A stretch of DNA of 64,000 nt, taken from the NCBI GenBank assembly GCA_003220495.1, contig QHSP01000023.1, forward strand, positions 43,886 through 107,885. The letters are read 5' to 3'. The position numbers and the translations under genes were made by a program. Below the pieces are notes generated by a model, which searched no databases, was not told the DNA's origin, and was given only the letters and a program-made list of their open reading frames with translations. Shown piece by piece: positions 56,774 to 64,000 of this stretch; the first letter of the stretch is position 1; the number at the start of each line of letters is the position of its first letter. Source of the stretch: Candidatus Rokuibacteriota bacterium. Lineage in GTDB: Bacteria; Methylomirabilota; Methylomirabilia; Rokubacteriales; CSP1-6.

Positions 56774-57568
56774 ATGGCATCGCTCGAACGACGCGTGGCG
56801 ATCGACGCCGCGCGGGCCGCCGGGCAGCTCTTGAAAAATGAGCTGCCCGGATCGCGCCGCATCGCCTACAAGGGTAGCCCGACGAACCTCGTGACCGAGA
56901 TGGATGCTCGCGTCGAGGAGCTGATCGTCGGGCGCCTGGCGGCGTCGTTTCCCGACGACGCCGTCCTCGGCGAGGAGCGCGGCGCCTCGACGGGGCGGTC
57001 CGGGCGGCGCTGGATCATCGATCCGCTAGACGGCACGACGAACTACGCCCACGGGTTTCCGGCCTTCGGCGTGTCGATCGGACTGGAGTCCGCCGGCCGC
57101 GTCGAGCTCGGCGTGGTCTACGATCCGAATCTCGACGAGATGTTCGTGGCCGAGCGAGGGCGCGGGACCACGGTGAACGAGCGCCCCCTCGCGGTGTCGT
57201 CGACGCCGACGCTCGACGAGAGCCTGCTGGCGACGGGATTCCCGTACAACATCCGCGAGGCGCGGGACAACAACTTGAAGGAGTACGCCGCGTTCAGCGT
57301 GCGCGTTCGCGCGGTGCGGCGGCTGGGCTCGGCGGTCCTCTATCTCGCGTGGCTGGCCTGCGGGCGGCTCGACGGCTACTGGGAGCTTCGACTGGGCCCG
57401 TGGGACGTCGCGGCGGGCAGCCTGCTCGTCGAGGAGGCGGGCGGCCAGATCACCGACCTGACGGGCGGCGCCCTGAACCTCGATTCACCCTCCCTCGTCG
57501 CGAGCAACGGCCGGATCCACGCCGCGATCCTCGACGTGCTCAGGGAGGTCCGGGGAGGAACACCGTGA
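56774..57568 (+). CDS. Inositol monophosphatase family protein
   Basis: 264 residues. The Li-sensitive phosphatase metal site is seen in NLVTEMDARVEELI near residue 38, VLGEERG near 68, and WIIDPLDGTTNYAHGFPAF near 84 (metal-binding Asp residues), with GPWDVAAGSLLVEEAGGQITDLTGG near 215 (two parts) closing the site. It dephosphorylates inositol-1-phosphate or related sugar phosphates. The frame is open far upstream but the ATG at 56774 fits the family. It overlaps the MmgE/PrpD gene by 4 nt (GTGA). Confidence 0.92.
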   Translation: MASLERRVAIDAARAAGQLLKNELPGSRRIAYKGSPTNLVTEMDARVEELIVGRLAASFPDDAVLGEERGASTGRSGRRWIIDPLDGTTNYAHGFPAFGVSIGLESAGRVELGVVYDPNLDEMFVAERGRGTTVNERPLAVSSTPTLDESLLATGFPYNIREARDNNLKEYAAFSVRVRAVRRLGSAVLYLAWLACGRLDGYWELRLGPWDVAAGSLLVEEAGGQITDLTGGALNLDSPSLVASNGRIHAAILDVLREVRGGTP

Positions 57569-58944
57569 CGCTCTCCGCTGCCAGGCGTCTCGCACGCTTC
57601 GTCGTGGCGCTCGAGCCGACGGGCTTGCCGGCGCCCGTCGTCGAGAAAGCCGGTCTCCTGGCGCTCGATACCCTGGGATGCAGTCTGGCGGCGGCCCGCT
57701 ATGACTTCGGCCGCGCCGCGCGCGCGACGGCCGAGCGGCTCGGCGGAAAACCGGAGAGCACCGTCGTCGGCGGCGCGGTTAGGGTCGCGGCCGCCAACGC
57801 CGTGCTGGCGAACGCGACCCTCGCGCATGGGCTCGATTTCGACGATACGCGCGAGGACGCGATCGTCCACACCGGCTCGGTCGCGGTCCCCACGAGTCTC
57901 GCCGTCGGCGAGGCGACGGGCGCTTCGGGGCGCGCCACGCTCACCGCGATCGTCGCCGCGGTCGAGGTGATGTGTCGTGTCGGGCTCGCCGTCCCCGGCA
58001 AGTTCCACGCGCGGCACTACCATCCGACCGCTCTTGCCGGCACGTTCGCCGGCGCCGCGGCGGCGGGAAAGCTCTACCGGCTCACGGAGGACGAGCTGGT
58101 GCGCGCCTTCGGGATCTGCGGGAGCCAGGCCGCCGGGATCATCGAGTACCTGGCCGATGGCTCGTGGACCAAGCGCCTCCACCCGGGCTGGGCGGCCCAT
58201 GCCGGCGTCGTCGCCGCGCTGCTCGCCCAGTCCGGCTTCACCGGGCCGGAGACGGTCTTCGAGGGCGAGCACGGCTTCTATCGCGCGTTCGCGGGCGACG
58301 TTCAGTTCGAGCGTCTCGAGGAATTGCTCGCGAGCCTCGGTCGCGTCTGGGAGCTCGAGCAGCTCACCTTCAAGCCCTACCCCTGCGGCTCGATCGCCCA
58401 GCCCTACATGGACTGCGCGCTCCGACTTCGCGAGATGCGCGGGGTGCGCCCCGAGGACATCGTCGAGATCCGGTGCCGCACGGCCGCGGGACCGGTGCCG
58501 CGCCTCTGGGAGCCGCTCGCGTCCAAGCACACGCCGCAGAACGGGTACGCCGCCAAGTTCAGCCTGCCGTATCTCCTCGCGGTGATCCTGACCCGCGGCC
58601 GGGCCAGCCTGGCCGAGTTCGAGGACGACGTCGTACGCGACCCGGCGCTCCTCGCCCTCGCGGCGCGCGTGGGCTACGAGCTCGATTCGACCATCGACTA
58701 CCCGCGCCAGTTCGTCGGCCACGTCCGGGTGCGCCTGAAGGACGGGCGGGTCGTCGAGGAGTGGCAGGACCATCCACGCGGCGGCCCCGATTCTCCGATG
58801 GCTCCAGACGAGATCGAGGCGAAGTTCCGGGGCAACGCGAGCCTGGTGATGTCCGACGACGGCGCGTCGCGCGTGATCCGGAACGTCCGGACGCTCGGCG
58901 CCGAGCCGAGTCTCGAAAAACTGATGCGATCACTCACCCTGTGA
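57565..58944 (+). CDS. MmgE/PrpD family protein (2-methylcitrate dehydratase-like)
   Basis: 459 residues. The helical MmgE/PrpD fold is seen in LLALDTLGCSLAAARYDFG near residue 32, ANATLAHGLDFDDTREDAIVH near 82 (two parts), HARHYHPTALAGTFAGAAAA near 150, WTKRLHPGWAAHAGVVAALL near 205, FKPYPCGSIAQPYMDCALRL near 270 and EDIVEIRC. Members dehydrate 2-methylcitrate or act on other hydroxy-acids, often with isomerase-like roles in itaconate or aromatic catabolism. In this operon it is next to a solute importer, so it may act on the imported compound; that is inference. Confidence 0.9.
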   Translation: MTLSAARRLARFVVALEPTGLPAPVVEKAGLLALDTLGCSLAAARYDFGRAARATAERLGGKPESTVVGGAVRVAAANAVLANATLAHGLDFDDTREDAIVHTGSVAVPTSLAVGEATGASGRATLTAIVAAVEVMCRVGLAVPGKFHARHYHPTALAGTFAGAAAAGKLYRLTEDELVRAFGICGSQAAGIIEYLADGSWTKRLHPGWAAHAGVVAALLAQSGFTGPETVFEGEHGFYRAFAGDVQFERLEELLASLGRVWELEQLTFKPYPCGSIAQPYMDCALRLREMRGVRPEDIVEIRCRTAAGPVPRLWEPLASKHTPQNGYAAKFSLPYLLAVILTRGRASLAEFEDDVVRDPALLALAARVGYELDSTIDYPRQFVGHVRVRLKDGRVVEEWQDHPRGGPDSPMAPDEIEAKFRGNASLVMSDDGASRVIRNVRTLGAEPSLEKLMRSLTL

Positions 58945-58955
58945 GGAGCACGTTC

Positions 58956-59978
58956 ATGAAAAGCTGGAGCGCCCTCGTGGGTCTGCTCGTGTCGATCGGG
59001 ATGCTCGTCACCGTCCCCGCCGCGGCGCAAGATGCCCGCCTGGAGGCGGCGAAGAAGGAGGGCAAGGTCGTCTGGTACACCTCGCTGGCGCTGCCGACGG
59101 CCGAGAAGATCGCGAAGCTCTTCGAGGCCGCGTACCCGGGCGTCAAGGTGGAGGTTCACCGGACCGGCTCCCAGCGCATCTTGCAGCGCGTGATGCAGGA
59201 GATGCAGGCGAACCTCAAGCTCGTCGACGTGATCCACACCTCCGACGCCGGCCACTTCGTGTTGCTCAAGGAGAAGAAGCTCTTGATGAAGTACACGCCG
59301 CCGGGCGTCGAGGCCTTCCCCGCGGGCTTCAAGGACAAGGACGGCTACTACTTCACCCTGCGCGCGACCGTCAACGTGATCGCCTACAACACCAAGCTCG
59401 TGCCGGCCGCGGAGGCACCGAAAGGCTGGAAGGACCTGCTCGACGCGAAGTGGCGGGGCAAGATGGTGACGGCGCATCCCGGCTACAGCGGCGTCATCTC
59501 GACGCACGTGCTGGCGCTCGTGCAGCTCTACGGCTGGGACTACTTCAAGCAGCTCGCCCAGAACAAGCTCATGCTGGTCCAGTCGGCCGTCGATCCCGCC
59601 GGCGTCGTGGCATCCGGCGAGCGCCAGGTGGCGGTGGACGGGGGCGACTACTACTACTATCAGATGAAGAAAAAGGGGAATCCGATCGAGGTCGTCTATC
59701 CCAAGGAGGGCGTGCCGCTCGTCATCTCGCCCACCGCGATCGCGAGCTTTGCGCCCCACCCGAACGCCGCCAAGCTCTTCACCGACTTCACCTTCACTCG
59801 CCAGCTCCAGCAGGTGATGGCTGACAGTGAGGGCCTCTACACCGGGCACCCCGAGGTGAAATATCCGGCCGACAAGCCCAAGCTGTCGGACCTCAAGCTC
59901 CTGACCGTCGACCCGGAAGAGCTCGAGAAGCGAAACGAGGAGATCAAGACCCGGTTCGTCGAGTTCTTCGGAGCCTGA
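58956..59978 (+). CDS. ABC transporter substrate-binding protein (Fe3+/thiamine-type)
   Basis: 340 residues. Signal peptide (SALVGLLVSIGMLVTVPAAA) is cleaved before QDARLEAAKKEGKVVWYTSL. The two-lobed periplasmic-binding fold continues with FEAAYPGVKVEVHRTGSQRI, IHTSDAGHFVLLKEKKLLM, WRGKMVTAHPGYSGVISTHV and PTAIASFAPHPNAAKLFTDF. It belongs to the FbpA/extracellular-solute-binding family 1 clan used for iron, thiamine, phosphonate or organic acids; many Rokubacteria-like and soil bacteria have large expansions of unknown ligand. It precedes its permease by 7 bp. Confidence 0.9.
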   Translation: MKSWSALVGLLVSIGMLVTVPAAAQDARLEAAKKEGKVVWYTSLALPTAEKIAKLFEAAYPGVKVEVHRTGSQRILQRVMQEMQANLKLVDVIHTSDAGHFVLLKEKKLLMKYTPPGVEAFPAGFKDKDGYYFTLRATVNVIAYNTKLVPAAEAPKGWKDLLDAKWRGKMVTAHPGYSGVISTHVLALVQLYGWDYFKQLAQNKLMLVQSAVDPAGVVASGERQVAVDGGDYYYYQMKKKGNPIEVVYPKEGVPLVISPTAIASFAPHPNAAKLFTDFTFTRQLQQVMADSEGLYTGHPEVKYPADKPKLSDLKLLTVDPEELEKRNEEIKTRFVEFFGA

Positions 59979-59985
59979 GCCGGCC

Positions 59986-61671
59986 GTGAGCTTCGCCCGC
60001 CTCCAGGGCCTCGACCGCTCCCTGCCCGTCTGGGTCGCCTCCGTGCTCGCGCTGGTCTTGTTGATGGCGCTTCCGATCGGCTGGATCGCGTCGCTCAGCG
60101 TCGGCGGCGAGTCCGGCCCGACCGTCGCGCACTATCGCCGCGTCTTCGCCGATCCGGCGCTCCAGAAAGCCCTCTGGAACACGATTGTGCTCGCGTTCTG
60201 GGTGGGGCTCGCGTCGATCGCGCTGGGCGCGCCGCTCGCGTGGCTGACGGCTCGCACCGATATACCGGGCCGGGGTCTGATCCGCGGGCTGGTCCTGGCC
60301 TCGTTCGTAACGCCGCCCTTCCTCGGGGCCTTCGCGTGGGTGATGCTGGCCGGGCCGAACGCGGGGAGCATCAACAAGCTCTGGCGAAGCCTCACCGGCT
60401 CCGACGAGCCACTCTTCAACATCTTCAGCATGCCGGGGCTCGTCTTCGTCGTCACGATCTACACCTTTCCCTACGTCTACATCATGATCGCCAACACCCT
60501 GGCGCTCATCGCCTCGGACCTGGAGGAAGCCGCGGCGATCCTCGGCGCCGGCCGGCTCACGGTGGCGCGCACGGTGACGTTGCCGATGGCGGCTCCCGCG
60601 CTCTTGAGCGGGTTCATCCTGTCGGTCCTGCAGGCGCTCGCCCTGTTCGGCTCGCCGGCGATCCTCTCGCTGCCGGCGGGCTTCCACACGATCACCACGC
60701 AGATCTGGACCTTCTTTCAGTTCCCGCCGAAGACCGAGATGGCCGCGGCGTTCTCGATGCCGCTGCTGCTGGCCACGGCGCTGCTGCTACTCGTGCAGAA
60801 GCGGCTCCTCGGCCGGCGGGGCTACGCGGCGGTCGGCGGCAAGGGCGGCCAGCGCCGGACGATTCCCCTCGGCGCGTGGCGATGGCCGGCGCTCCTCGCG
60901 ATTCTCGCCGTGATGGCGTGTCCGATCTTTCTACCCTACGCGGTGTTGGCGAAGGCGTCGGTATCGCGCGCCTGGGCCCAGCCGCTCAGCTGGGACAATC
61001 TCACGCTCGCCAACTTCTCCTTCACCTTCTTCGAGTACAGCGCGACGCAGGCGGCGATCCTGAACACGCTCGAGCTCGGCGTGATGACGGCGTGTGTGGG
61101 CGCCGGGCTGGTGGCCCTGCTCTCCTACGTGACGAGCCGCCAGCTCGTCGTCGGTCACCAGCTCGTGGCGTTTCTCGCGCTGGCCCCCGTCGTCATTCCC
61201 GGCGTGGTCCTCGCCGTCGGCCTGTTCATCGCCTACACGCGACCGCCGCTGCTCCTCTACGGCACGCTCTGGATCCTGTTCATCGCCTACCTCACGAAGG
61301 AAATGCCGGTCGGCTACGCGCAGTCCGACACGACGTTCCGCGCGATTCCCGTCGATCTCGAGGACGCCGGACGGATCCTGGGCGGCGGCCGTCTGCGCGT
61401 CCTCCGGGACATCACGGCGCCTCTGGCCCGGAGCGGCGTCATCGCGGCCTGGTGCTTCATCTTCATCGGCGTGATCCGCGAGCTGTCCGCCTCGATCATT
61501 CTCTTCACGCCGTCGACCAAGGTGATGTCGGTGGTGATCTTCGACCTGAAGGAAGAGGGGCAGTTCGGCGCCATCGCCGTCCTGGGGATCGTGATGCTCG
61601 CGATGACCTTCGCGACGGTCGCGCTGGTGCAGCGCGTGCTGGGGCGGGATTTTCTCGGGGCGCGAGAGTGA
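59986..61671 (+). CDS. ABC transporter permease, fused two-domain (FbpB/ThiP-like)
   Basis: 561 residues with about 12 membrane helices in two MetI-like domains. The EAA loops are DLEEAAAILGAGRLTVARTVTLPM (near 178, two parts) and DLEDAGRILGGGRLRVLRDITAPL (near 455, two parts), each contacting an ATPase. GTG start at 59986. The cognate ATP-binding protein is not in this window, so it may be encoded elsewhere. Its stop overlaps the start of the following lipoprotein (GTGA). Confidence 0.93.
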   Translation: MSFARLQGLDRSLPVWVASVLALVLLMALPIGWIASLSVGGESGPTVAHYRRVFADPALQKALWNTIVLAFWVGLASIALGAPLAWLTARTDIPGRGLIRGLVLASFVTPPFLGAFAWVMLAGPNAGSINKLWRSLTGSDEPLFNIFSMPGLVFVVTIYTFPYVYIMIANTLALIASDLEEAAAILGAGRLTVARTVTLPMAAPALLSGFILSVLQALALFGSPAILSLPAGFHTITTQIWTFFQFPPKTEMAAAFSMPLLLATALLLLVQKRLLGRRGYAAVGGKGGQRRTIPLGAWRWPALLAILAVMACPIFLPYAVLAKASVSRAWAQPLSWDNLTLANFSFTFFEYSATQAAILNTLELGVMTACVGAGLVALLSYVTSRQLVVGHQLVAFLALAPVVIPGVVLAVGLFIAYTRPPLLLYGTLWILFIAYLTKEMPVGYAQSDTTFRAIPVDLEDAGRILGGGRLRVLRDITAPLARSGVIAAWCFIFIGVIRELSASIILFTPSTKVMSVVIFDLKEEGQFGAIAVLGIVMLAMTFATVALVQRVLGRDFLGARE

Positions 61672-62633
61672 GGCGCTCGGCCGAGCGAGCCGTCGGATGG
61701 ACGAGAGCGGGTCTCGTGGTGTGTCTGATCCTGGCTGGCTGTGCCGGTCCTTTGCCCGCTCGCTCGGACAGGCCCGATCCGCAAGCGGATTTCGACGCGC
61801 GGTGCCACGCTCCAGGCGTCGTCAGATGCATCGGATTCGACTCGGCGCGCGAGACTGATCCCTATCTCCATCCGCCCTGGGGGGAACGGCAGAAACGGGC
61901 GCGAATCGACACCGACGTGAAGGCGTCGGGGGCCGGCTCTCTCCGCTTCGAGGTTCCATCCAACTCGGGGAACGACACCTCCGGAAGCTTCCAGATGAAC
62001 TTTGCCGATGATCTTTCGGTCCAGTTTGGCGAAGGGGACGAATTCTTCGTCCAATGGCGGCAACGGTTCTCGCGGGAGTTCCTGTCGACTTACTACGGCG
62101 GCGGGTACGGCTGGAAGCAGGTCGTCGTCGGCGAAGGCGACCGGCCCGGGTACGGTGCCCCGGGTTGTACGCAACTCGAGCTGGTCGTGACGAATACCGA
62201 CCAGCTCGGCTTCCCCCAGATGTACCACAGCTGCGGTGGCAAGGACGGGATGTACGAGCCGCTCGGCGGAGGCGCCGGCTACGTCGCGAATGAATGGATG
62301 ACTTTCACGATCCGCATCAAGATCGGGACTTGGTATCGGAACGATGGTCACTATCACCGCGACAGCACGGTTCAGCTCTGGGTGGCTCGAGAAGGGCAGC
62401 CCGGGAAGCTCGCGGTCAACCTGAGCCCGGAACCGATGAGCCTCTTCGGGATCAGGATTCCCGGAACCGGCTCAGGGTACGACCTCGCGAACGAGAACCC
62501 GGCGGCGCGATACGGGAAAGTGCTTCTAACGCCCTATCACACCGGGAAGGACCCCGCTCAGCGCCATCCAACCGGATACGTGTGGTACGACGAGCTGATC
62601 GTCGCGACGTCTCGGATTCCGGATCCGAGGTGA
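61668..62633 (+). CDS. Predicted lipoprotein with a concanavalin-like/polysaccharide-lyase-like fold
   Basis: 321 residues. The lipobox LILAGC near residue 24 makes it a lipoprotein; the mature part begins GPLPARSDRP. Aromatic-rich beta strands (FFVQWRQRFSREFLSTYYGG, WMTFTIRIKIGTWYRND, VQLWVAREGQPGKLAVN and GYVWYDELIVATS) form a jelly-roll with a Trp/Tyr-rich cleft, like secreted sugar-binding or alginate/heparin-lyase-type proteins of uncertain activity. ATG is absent at the front; the GTG at 61668 overlaps the permease stop. It may bind or process a polysaccharide at the outer membrane. Confidence 0.75.
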   Translation: MRRSAERAVGWTRAGLVVCLILAGCAGPLPARSDRPDPQADFDARCHAPGVVRCIGFDSARETDPYLHPPWGERQKRARIDTDVKASGAGSLRFEVPSNSGNDTSGSFQMNFADDLSVQFGEGDEFFVQWRQRFSREFLSTYYGGGYGWKQVVVGEGDRPGYGAPGCTQLELVVTNTDQLGFPQMYHSCGGKDGMYEPLGGGAGYVANEWMTFTIRIKIGTWYRNDGHYHRDSTVQLWVAREGQPGKLAVNLSPEPMSLFGIRIPGTGSGYDLANENPAARYGKVLLTPYHTGKDPAQRHPTGYVWYDELIVATSRIPDPR

Positions 62634-62682
62634 GTGACGCAGACCTCAGCGCAGATTCGACGGGGGCGGGAGAGCGCTACGC

Positions 62683-63963
62683 TCAGTTGAAATGGAACGG
62701 ATAGCCGAACTGCACACCGAATGTGACCCGGTTTTGATCGACCTGAAGCTCCGTCGTCGACGAGCTGCCCGTACGTTGTTGAAAGAACGAGTATCCTCCG
62801 AAAATCGAGACGGCAGTCGCAAGTTGGTAGGAAGCTTTCAAATCTACCGTGAGCGTTTTCACGTGGATCTGGGCCGTTTGCCGGCTGGTCAGGGAGTCGG
62901 CGATGATGTACGAGGGGCTGATGCCGAGGATCAATCCTCGAACCCAGGTCGAAATGGCAAGCACGCCACTAATGGTCTGGGTATCGGTCGCCCCACCAAA
63001 TCCGCCCGCGACACTGACACCCCGACTGTACAGGATGCTGGCCTGGCCAAATCGCAGATCCTGGACGAGGCTGGCGACCCCGGCCGGAGACAGAGTCGTC
63101 TCACCATGAATCTGGGTAATTGCGGGTCCGCCGACGATGTTGGCCGTGAGACTCGGGGTCAGCCGATAGCTGAAACTAACCTTCGGAGTATGGGTGGTCG
63201 AGACGCCGTCCAGCTGCGAATCGAGATACTGGAAGTCATAGTGGAACCCGGCCGTCAGACGCCCCGTGAACTTGTGGTCGTAGCCGGTCAGGATCTCGTA
63301 CGTATCGGAATTGAACCCCCCGCCCTGGCCCAGGAAACGCACGACGCTGCTCCTGAGCGCGAGTCCCACGGTGTCCTGCGCCGTCACGTTCCACAGTAAG
63401 CCCGTGGTGAAGGAGTTGCTCCATGACTCCTGCCGACCGGTTGAAAAGCCTTGGGCGACGACATTCGTGTTGTGGTCGTATGAAAACCGATCCGAGACTT
63501 CGAATCTCAGGGTGGACGTAGGCCGATAGGAGCCGAAAGCGATCAAACCCTGATGCTCGAATACGTTGTTGAAACGCTCTTCCTTGGCGTACAGCTGACC
63601 TGAGAACGTGTAGCCGACGTTGAGCGAATACGAAGGACGGTTGACAGTCAGCACGAGGGCCGGGCTGAAGCTCGTAATGAGATCCCAGTGCCGATTCGAA
63701 TTGTCGAGGAAGATATTGTCGTTGTACTCTTCCGAGATCGCGAGCGACGGCGTCAAGGTCGTTCCCCCGCGGGGAGGCGTCGCAAGCCCCAACAACTCAA
63801 GGGGATACGCTCCGAGTGCAGGCCCGGGCAGTGGCTCGGCCGCTGGCGGCAGGGGCTCCTCTTTTGGCGCGCTCTGGGGGGCCTGCTGGCACCAACCGTA
63901 GGAGGCCATCAAACAGATAGAGATTCCGACAGTCCACTGCCCCCATACCCTTGGCCCTGTCAC
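62683..63963 (-). CDS. Outer-membrane beta-barrel protein
   Basis: 426 residues. Signal peptide (WTVGISICLMASYGWCQ), a Pro-rich segment (EPLPPAAEPLPGPALG), and then a barrel of alternating strands such as TPSLAISEEYNDNIFLDNSN, YSLNVGYTFSGQLYAKEERF, TPKVSFSYRLTPSLTANIVG and AVSIFGGYSFFQQRTGSSST. The chain ends VTFGVQFGYPFHFN, with aromatic residues typical of the final strand recognised by BamA. The repeated YNDNIF-type start resembles exopolysaccharide/PEP-CTERM-associated barrels, a tentative link. The start codon is GTG at 63963, 11 bp after a perfect TATAAT. Confidence 0.85.
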   Translation of the reverse strand: MTGPRVWGQWTVGISICLMASYGWCQQAPQSAPKEEPLPPAAEPLPGPALGAYPLELLGLATPPRGGTTLTPSLAISEEYNDNIFLDNSNRHWDLITSFSPALVLTVNRPSYSLNVGYTFSGQLYAKEERFNNVFEHQGLIAFGSYRPTSTLRFEVSDRFSYDHNTNVVAQGFSTGRQESWSNSFTTGLLWNVTAQDTVGLALRSSVVRFLGQGGGFNSDTYEILTGYDHKFTGRLTAGFHYDFQYLDSQLDGVSTTHTPKVSFSYRLTPSLTANIVGGPAITQIHGETTLSPAGVASLVQDLRFGQASILYSRGVSVAGGFGGATDTQTISGVLAISTWVRGLILGISPSYIIADSLTSRQTAQIHVKTLTVDLKASYQLATAVSIFGGYSFFQQRTGSSSTTELQVDQNRVTFGVQFGYPFHFN

Positions 63964-63974
63964 AATGAAGCCAG

Positions 63975-63980
63975 ATTATA
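63975..63980 (-). promoter_or_regulatory. -10 TATAAT of the outer-membrane barrel gene
   Basis: A perfect TATAAT on the minus strand lies 11 bp before the GTG start; the -35 would fall at the window edge or just beyond. Predicts a leader of about 5 nt. Confidence 0.5.
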
Positions 63981-64000
63981 GGAGTCGACAGGGCGTTACC

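Overview
This is a 64 kb chromosomal window of very high GC content, densely packed and almost free of mobile elements. It encodes a diderm bacterium with lipopolysaccharide: lptA/B/C/E, the KDO genes kdsA and kdsD, a TolC/MacAB-type pump and an outer-membrane barrel. Other traits are a sigma-54 factor, a B12-dependent ribonucleotide reductase, an F420-type luciferase-like oxidoreductase, an archaeal-type UPF0282 protein and a probable selenocysteine peroxiredoxin. Together with the MmgE/PrpD and iron-type ABC genes, this resembles Candidatus Rokubacteria / Methylomirabilota. That assignment is inference from gene content, not a phylogenetic result.

Layout. 1-19.1 kb (minus strand) is housekeeping: a UPF0182 membrane protein (cut by the window edge), ahcY-metK of the SAM cycle, a sugar-phosphate isomerase with a GH57 enzyme, rapZ-hpf-rpoN, lptB-lptA-lptC, kdsD-kdsA-pyrG, a tRNA nucleotidyltransferase, a Xer recombinase and murJ, with rpsT divergent. 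19.4-37 kb (minus) holds a ceramidase-like hydrolase, holA, lptE-leuS, two small paralogous secreted proteins, uvrC, uvrB, an HNH nuclease, proline dehydrogenase, a Ppx/GppA phosphatase, cytochrome c, an NCS2-like permease and nrdJ, the last under a likely NrdR-controlled promoter. 37-42.8 kb (plus) is a tolC-macA-macB efflux operon. 42.7-50 kb consists of short units in alternating directions, including nth and nfo (base excision repair), a ferritin-like diiron protein and a DMT exporter. 50-56.7 kb (minus) carries the Sec-peroxiredoxin, UPF0282, an SDR, an alkyltransferase-like protein, a pair of ABC exporter half-transporters and a ketopantoate reductase. 56.8-62.6 kb (plus) is an overlapping operon: inositol monophosphatase, MmgE/PrpD, a periplasmic binding protein, a double-domain permease and a lipoprotein. 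A minus-strand outer-membrane barrel closes the window.

Most striking observations. (i) A peroxiredoxin whose catalytic residue is an in-frame UGA, with a plausible SECIS hairpin just downstream. (ii) Two copies of a structured element of about 125-146 bp, with long, nearly perfect inverted arms and compensatory base changes between the copies. Both sit between convergent genes, directly at a stop codon. (iii) Sigma-70-like promoters whose -10 box lies only about 8-14 bp before the start codon, implying widespread leaderless or near-leaderless mRNAs; two short divergent junctions have a symmetric TATNATA shared by both directions. (iv) A MacA adaptor with an embedded Spy/LTxxQ-like module, a TolC-family remnant, an ABC exporter that apparently starts at CUG, and two families of GC-rich dispersed repeats.
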